Program-made: the position numbers and the translations under genes | From: a virus | Length of the DNA: 26,426 nt | Reading direction: 5' to 3' (one strand) | Virus record (IMG/VR): IMGVR_UViG_3300032249_001335 | Location: 1-26,426 of that record | Shown: positions 22,672-26,426 of the stretch, one piece after another | Position numbering within the stretch: the stretch's first letter is position 1 | How the letters are laid out: every line of letters begins with the position of its first letter | Notes under the pieces: model-generated | The model's database searches: none | Told to the model about the DNA's origin: nothing | The model's input: only the letters and a program-made list of their open reading frames with translations

Positions 22672-24869
22672 GCTGCTTCTTTCATTTCAAAAATGTCATT
22701 GAGGGATTTGCGGATGTTCTCTTCTATGAACCAGTCGCCGCATTCGTACTGGTCTGCAAAATCGGGTCCGAAAGAGATGGACCCGAGAATCGGTACCTTC
22801 ATGGTCGAGTAGGCTTTCGTCATGCAGGCGTGCTTCTCGCGCAAGAACTCGACAGCGTCCTCACGCGTCACGCTGTCAACAAGTTCGTCATGGATCGGTG
22901 CGATGAATCGGGCGTCGTATTTGAAGAAGATGCCTCTCACCCACATCTCGGCCATCGCAAGCTTTGTCATCTCTCCCGCGCTGCCCTGGATCTCGAAGTT
23001 CCACGCCTGTCTTGCAGCGCGATCGGCAGCACCCTTCTCGTCGCTCATGATGGCTTCGCGGAGATGGCGACGAGCACCCATGAAGGTCAGGGCGTAGCCT
23101 GTGCGCTTGGCTTCTTCAGCGGCACGCTCAGCGGCCTCGTCGACGCCGGGGAACATGGCACTGCGGGCGTCGAGGAACAACTGTGCATCCTCGACCGGCA
23201 TCACCAGAGTCTCTGAAAGCTTCACAGCCTTCGCTCCGTTCTGTGCCCCGAAGTTCACGTTCTTCGCGTCCTTGCGGAGGTCGTCTGCCTTCTTGCCCAC
23301 CGGCTCGTTCTTGCCCAGCTTGCGCAGGCGCAGGAACAAGTCGTAGGTGCCGTCTTCGCTGCGGTCAAGGTCAGCGCCGTAGGTCTTGCGAAGCTCGTCG
23401 ACGATCTCTCGACCCCACTTCATCTCCAGCGCACCGGCAGCGGTGATGCTGTGGATGTCCTTGAGCTTGCTGCCCACGTAACAGGCCAGCATGTTCTTGT
23501 CCTGGCTGCGCTCTGCTGCAAGTCGTAGCTCTTGCCCGACGAAGTCGATCGATGTCACAACTGCGTTCCTCTTGTGCGGCTTGAAGATGCCACGGAACTT
23601 CACAGCCTCACCCTTCTTGGGAAGCTGCTGCAGGTTCGGATTCGACATGCTGTAGCGGCGCGTCACAGCGGCGCACTGGTTGGCCTGAGCGTGAACCAGC
23701 CCGTCCTTCCAGTGCCGGATGTTCCAGTAGTTCTTGTAGAACAGGCTGCGCCGCGTCATCACGCTCTTCATCACGCCGATCGCCTTCAGCGCGGCGCGGG
23801 CGGCGTCGTCGATCACGTCAGCGTCGAAGGCCAAGGCGAAGTCGATGGCGGTGTCATCGGTCTTCGCCTTCAGTTTCATCAGCGCCTTCTGCTCATCGGT
23901 GAGCACACCTTGCTCAGAGCCAGCGCGGATCTTCTTGAACCGCTGCACCGCTGCAAACAGCTCAGGATTCTTCTCTTTCTCCAAGGGTGTCACGTCGTTG
24001 ATGACCTTCACCGGCAGCTTCATGTGCGTGTAGAGAAGCTCCTTCATCTGCTTCGGTGAAGCAAGGTCGAGCTTGGGCTCGCCGTTGAAGTTCTCGGCCA
24101 CCAGCTTGTTGAAGTACTCCATCTCGCCAGAGCCAACCACGATCGACAGCACCCGAACCTTGTTCGCGATGTCGTCTTCGCCTTCTGCAGTCAGCTCATC
24201 TGCGTGCACCTCAAGCAGCTTCGCCAGCTTGCTGAGCGTGCGGATCAAGGTCTTGGGGTGCTCGCGCCCGGTGATGTGCTGGTACCCCTCTTTGATGTTG
24301 GCCGGGGTCATCTCGGTGTAGACCGGGCACTGCGTGCCGTCGAACCCGATGTCCATGAGGTACTGGCGCAAGACGGGGGCGGCGGCGTCGTAGGCCGCGT
24401 CGTCTTCCTTCTCCATCGCACGCATGTCTTCCAGCGAGATCGCCGTGCCCTGCACGAACGCCAGTGCCGTCAGGTAGGCCGGGTAGGTCTCAACCTGCTC
24501 GTAGACGTGCCACGTCTTCTCGATCTCCATCACGCACCGGAAGTGCACGGCGACAGCGGCAGTGCAGATGGTGTCGTCAGCGCCGTAGCTGAGCACCTGA
24601 CGTGCGGTCAGCTCGTTCATCTTGTGCTGCACCTTCACCCACTCAGCGCCGTCTTCTTCCTGCCACTCCCCCAACACCTTGCCCTTGCCGTTCCAGGCTG
24701 ACTTCAGGTACTCCTTGGTGGTGGCGCTGTCGTAGGTCTCCTGCTCGTAGCCCAGCAGGTCCTTGCTCAGTGACTTCAGGCCACGACTGCGGTTCTCATC
24801 GACGTAGCTCGATCCAATGGCGGTGTCGCGCACGTTGGGCAAAAAGCCATGCCAGATATCATCAACCAT
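22668..24869 (-). CDS. polA: DNA polymerase I, C-terminal piece of split gene
   Basis: A 733-aa family A polymerase piece. It begins MVDDIWHGFLPNVRDTAI, the middle of the 3'-5' exonuclease domain, and carries Exo III (YGADD, about 93). Polymerase motif A is SIDFVGQELRLAAER (near 441), motif B is RKDAKNVNFGAQNG (about 530-543) and motif C is IHDEL (near 660). The O-helix Tyr is Asn here; the Phe of NFG is kept. I prefer the ATG at 24869, which has GGGAGG five bases upstream and overlaps the HNH stop; the ATG at 24881 adds four residues inside the HNH frame. The piece lies in the same frame as the N-terminal piece upstream and should assemble with it or act alone as an exonuclease-poor polymerase. 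Confidence 0.93.
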   Translation of the reverse strand: MVDDIWHGFLPNVRDTAIGSSYVDENRSRGLKSLSKDLLGYEQETYDSATTKEYLKSAWNGKGKVLGEWQEEDGAEWVKVQHKMNELTARQVLSYGADDTICTAAVAVHFRCVMEIEKTWHVYEQVETYPAYLTALAFVQGTAISLEDMRAMEKEDDAAYDAAAPVLRQYLMDIGFDGTQCPVYTEMTPANIKEGYQHITGREHPKTLIRTLSKLAKLLEVHADELTAEGEDDIANKVRVLSIVVGSGEMEYFNKLVAENFNGEPKLDLASPKQMKELLYTHMKLPVKVINDVTPLEKEKNPELFAAVQRFKKIRAGSEQGVLTDEQKALMKLKAKTDDTAIDFALAFDADVIDDAARAALKAIGVMKSVMTRRSLFYKNYWNIRHWKDGLVHAQANQCAAVTRRYSMSNPNLQQLPKKGEAVKFRGIFKPHKRNAVVTSIDFVGQELRLAAERSQDKNMLACYVGSKLKDIHSITAAGALEMKWGREIVDELRKTYGADLDRSEDGTYDLFLRLRKLGKNEPVGKKADDLRKDAKNVNFGAQNGAKAVKLSETLVMPVEDAQLFLDARSAMFPGVDEAAERAAEEAKRTGYALTFMGARRHLREAIMSDEKGAADRAARQAWNFEIQGSAGEMTKLAMAEMWVRGIFFKYDARFIAPIHDELVDSVTREDAVEFLREKHACMTKAYSTMKVPILGSISFGPDFADQYECGDWFIEENIRKSLNDIFEMKEAA
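24860..24864 (-). repeat. TGATG at downstream edge of insert
   Basis: A five-base TGATG that also occurs at the upstream edge (25529-25533). Joining the two copies removes 669 bases (223 codons) and restores the frame as ...KNTADDIWHGFLP.... It may be a target duplication or chance. Confidence 0.4.
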
Positions 24870-25527
24870 TAAGCCTCCCATTCAATATTTGATCAACAGA
24901 CCAACCTCTTCGGCGTCGTGTGTAAATAGTGCTGACACTTATACCTAACTCTTCAGCCCAAGCACTCGGTGCCTGAGTCCTACCGTTGTAAGTTATGAAT
25001 TTTGTTCCACATTGACGTTTATTCGCAGCCTGAGTAAACCAATCAGCCCAGTGACAGTTTTCTTTGTTGTAGTTGCCGTTTGGGTCCTTTCTGTCGAGCG
25101 TTAATCCTTCAGGCACGTCACCCATATCAGCAAGGAAAACCGAGAAATCGTTCCATGACGGATCGTAAGTAATCCCACGCCCGCCGTAGTCTTCGTATGA
25201 CTCAGACATCGGGTTATCGCATCGAGTCTTCATGTCTCTCCACGCTCTGTACGTGGAACTCTGTCTCTTAGTCGCCTGCCCATGCTTGGTGTTACGTTTG
25301 CTCGTCAGCTCTTTTTGCAAACACCCACAGGATTCTGTAGCCCCTGTACTAAGCGATTGATTTAAGATCTCTTTAAGCACTCCGCACTCACACCGACATA
25401 GCCAGCGCTTTCTTGGCTTACCGCTGCTTATGAGAGGTGTAGCGGCGCTTAATACATCTAATCTGCCGTAAACGCAGCCTACACTGACTACTGATCTGAA
25501 GGAAGATCTAGCGTTTAGTCTGCTCAT
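24862..25527 (-). CDS. HNH homing endonuclease inserted in polymerase gene
   Basis: A 221-aa endonuclease. The zinc-binding N-terminal part (C44-x-C46-x-C48-G; C67-G-C69) is followed by an intact HNH-type core (YEDYGGRGITYDPSW, GLTLDRKDPNGNYNKENCHW, QAANKR) and a C-terminal helix-turn-helix-like segment (QAPSAWAEELGISVSTIYTRR). It lies inside the DNA polymerase gene. Its ATG overlaps the stop of the N-terminal polymerase piece (ATGA), and its TGA lies within the first codons of the C-terminal piece. The coding sequence fills the whole 669-base insert, leaving no room for a group I intron core. It is AT-richer than the polymerase on both sides, marking it as acquired. Confidence 0.88.
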   Translation of the reverse strand: MSRLNARSSFRSVVSVGCVYGRLDVLSAATPLISSGKPRKRWLCRCECGVLKEILNQSLSTGATESCGCLQKELTSKRNTKHGQATKRQSSTYRAWRDMKTRCDNPMSESYEDYGGRGITYDPSWNDFSVFLADMGDVPEGLTLDRKDPNGNYNKENCHWADWFTQAANKRQCGTKFITYNGRTQAPSAWAEELGISVSTIYTRRRRGWSVDQILNGRLNG

Positions 25528-26426
25528 ACATCAGCCGTGTTTTTAAGTACTACAAGTTCAAACTGCGAGTTATGAACGTATGTTATCTTGTCACGTGGTA
25601 TTAGCCTTATAAAGTCAAAAGTCTGATTGACGCTCAGATTACTAATCCCAGGCTCCTCTACGTTATCAACCGGAAGGTAGACGGTGTGCTGAACATTCGG
25701 GCCGAACGTGATCTGCACAGAGGTCAGCTCTGACCCGAACACATCGACCTTGTCTTCCTTGCCTGCGACTTCAAGCCACTCATCGCTCTCAGGCGGCGTG
25801 CTGGTCTCGATGTCGAGCGTGACGAAGGGGCTGGCAGCAATCTGCTTGCGTGCCCAGTCGGCAGCTTCGCTATAGTTCTCAGCCGAGACGATGCGCTTAG
25901 TGCCTGCCCACTTGCGCAGGCGGTCGTCTTCACAGGACTCGCGTGGCTTGACCATTCCGGCCTGCCAGGACAGCGGGCGGCACAGGGTGTTGATCTTCTC
26001 GATGCGCAGCCGCCCAAGCTCGTAGCTCAGGTAGACGCTGTCGGCGTCGTCGATGATCTTCTGCAGATCGCGCATCTCTGCAAGGTCTTCCTGCAGAGCC
26101 AGCAGGTTCTTCGACAGGATCAGCTCGCGCATCATCTCAAGCCCGCTGTCGCCGAACAGCTCGACCAGCTTCTCGAACGCCTTCGGCCCGAAACCCTTGG
26201 CACCGGGGATCTTGTCGCTGCTGTCGCCCACCAGCGCGATCGCAACGGGGATGAGGTCGTGCCTGAAATCGCCGAAAGGGTTCTTGTCGACAGCGCCAGC
26301 ACGCCAGTGATGCACGTCGCCGCCGACGAGCTGCGCCAAGTCCTTGTCACCCGACACGATCCAGCGCTCGCCTTCGAGGTTGAGAGCGAGGTAGCCGATG
26401 ACATCGTCAGCCTCGACGCCGTGGTC
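25524..26426 (-). CDS. polA: DNA polymerase I, N-terminal piece (5' nuclease + 3'-5' exonuclease start), partial
   Basis: About 300 residues are visible; the frame is open to the window edge, so the start lies outside. The first part is the 5'-3' exonuclease (FEN) domain: GVEADDVIG and VSGDKDLAQLV hold metal ligands, and ALVGDSSDKIPGAKGFGPKAF is the helix-hairpin DNA-binding loop. The 3'-5' exonuclease domain then begins: Exo I is VTLDIET and Exo II is HNSQFEL, with Glu where Asp is usual. The piece stops at a TGA directly after KNTADV, where the HNH gene starts. The last ~165 bases are AT-richer than the rest. So this is a full three-domain Pol I cut in two, not a short phage polymerase. Confidence 0.92.
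   Translation of the reverse strand, partial: DHGVEADDVIGYLALNLEGERWIVSGDKDLAQLVGGDVHHWRAGAVDKNPFGDFRHDLIPVAIALVGDSSDKIPGAKGFGPKAFEKLVELFGDSGLEMMRELILSKNLLALQEDLAEMRDLQKIIDDADSVYLSYELGRLRIEKINTLCRPLSWQAGMVKPRESCEDDRLRKWAGTKRIVSAENYSEAADWARKQIAASPFVTLDIETSTPPESDEWLEVAGKEDKVDVFGSELTSVQITFGPNVQHTVYLPVDNVEEPGISNLSVNQTFDFIRLIPRDKITYVHNSQFELVVLKNTADV
25529..25533 (-). repeat. TGATG at upstream edge of insert
   Basis: Partner of the TGATG at 24860-24864. It sits just before the endonuclease start, in the codons for the last two residues (Asp-Val) of the N-terminal polymerase piece. Confidence 0.4.

Noticed and set aside
24840-25560. Group I or II intron in the polymerase gene
   Set aside because: The HNH coding sequence fills the insert from edge to edge and both polymerase pieces have their own stop/start overlaps; no space is left for a normal intron core. 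Splicing is not strictly excluded, only unsupported.

Overview
The window is part of the genome of a temperate, lambda-like siphovirus (or the same phage as a prophage). The host is probably a GC-rich proteobacterium. A 16-base match to the 3' end of a bacterial tRNA (most like tRNA-Leu), followed by a tRNA-type terminator, fits a betaproteobacterial host, but this is inference.

Right-pointing late arm, bases 1-13198: the tape measure protein (its start lies outside the window) is followed in lambda order by tail-tip proteins M, L, K (JAMM + NlpC/P60), I (ubiquitin-like) and J (1244 aa central fibre). Next come a DUF4376 fibre-associated protein, a small conserved phage protein, and a lysis group: a single-TM coiled-coil protein, a three-TM holin and a GH108 muramidase. 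A GNAT acetyltransferase and an HTH-metallophosphoesterase end the arm. Many junctions are GTGA/ATGA start-stop overlaps. A strong terminator (13316-13337) closes the arm and overlaps the end of the convergent integrase gene.

Integration module, 13322-15400: a tyrosine integrase with non-canonical catalytic positions. Beside it is a well-formed attP candidate: a tRNA 3' end plus its terminator as core, flanked on both sides by seven GTCCCC-type repeats, two of them in an extended 16-base form. A secreted four-cysteine protein and an excisionase-like protein follow.

Left-pointing early arm, transcribed from 26426 down to about 14522: DNA polymerase I (5' exonuclease + 3'-5' exonuclease + polymerase), a small acidic protein, a PD-(D/E)XK nuclease, an unknown protein, ATP-dependent ligase, SbcD and SbcC homologues, dCMP deaminase, a DUF7220-like membrane protein, ThyX, the excisionase candidate and the secreted protein. 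These supply replication, recombination and thymidylate synthesis. Most genes overlap by a few bases.

The most striking feature is the split polymerase. A 669-base in-frame insertion, almost entirely one HNH endonuclease gene, cuts the polymerase inside its 3'-5' exonuclease domain between Exo II and Exo III. The endonuclease start overlaps the stop of the N-terminal piece, and its stop overlaps the start of the C-terminal piece. A related but partly degenerate HNH gene lies between ligase and sbcD. Both HNH genes sit in AT-rich islands that extend into one neighbouring gene, as expected from homing with co-conversion. No repressor, terminase, capsid or portal gene is inside the window.
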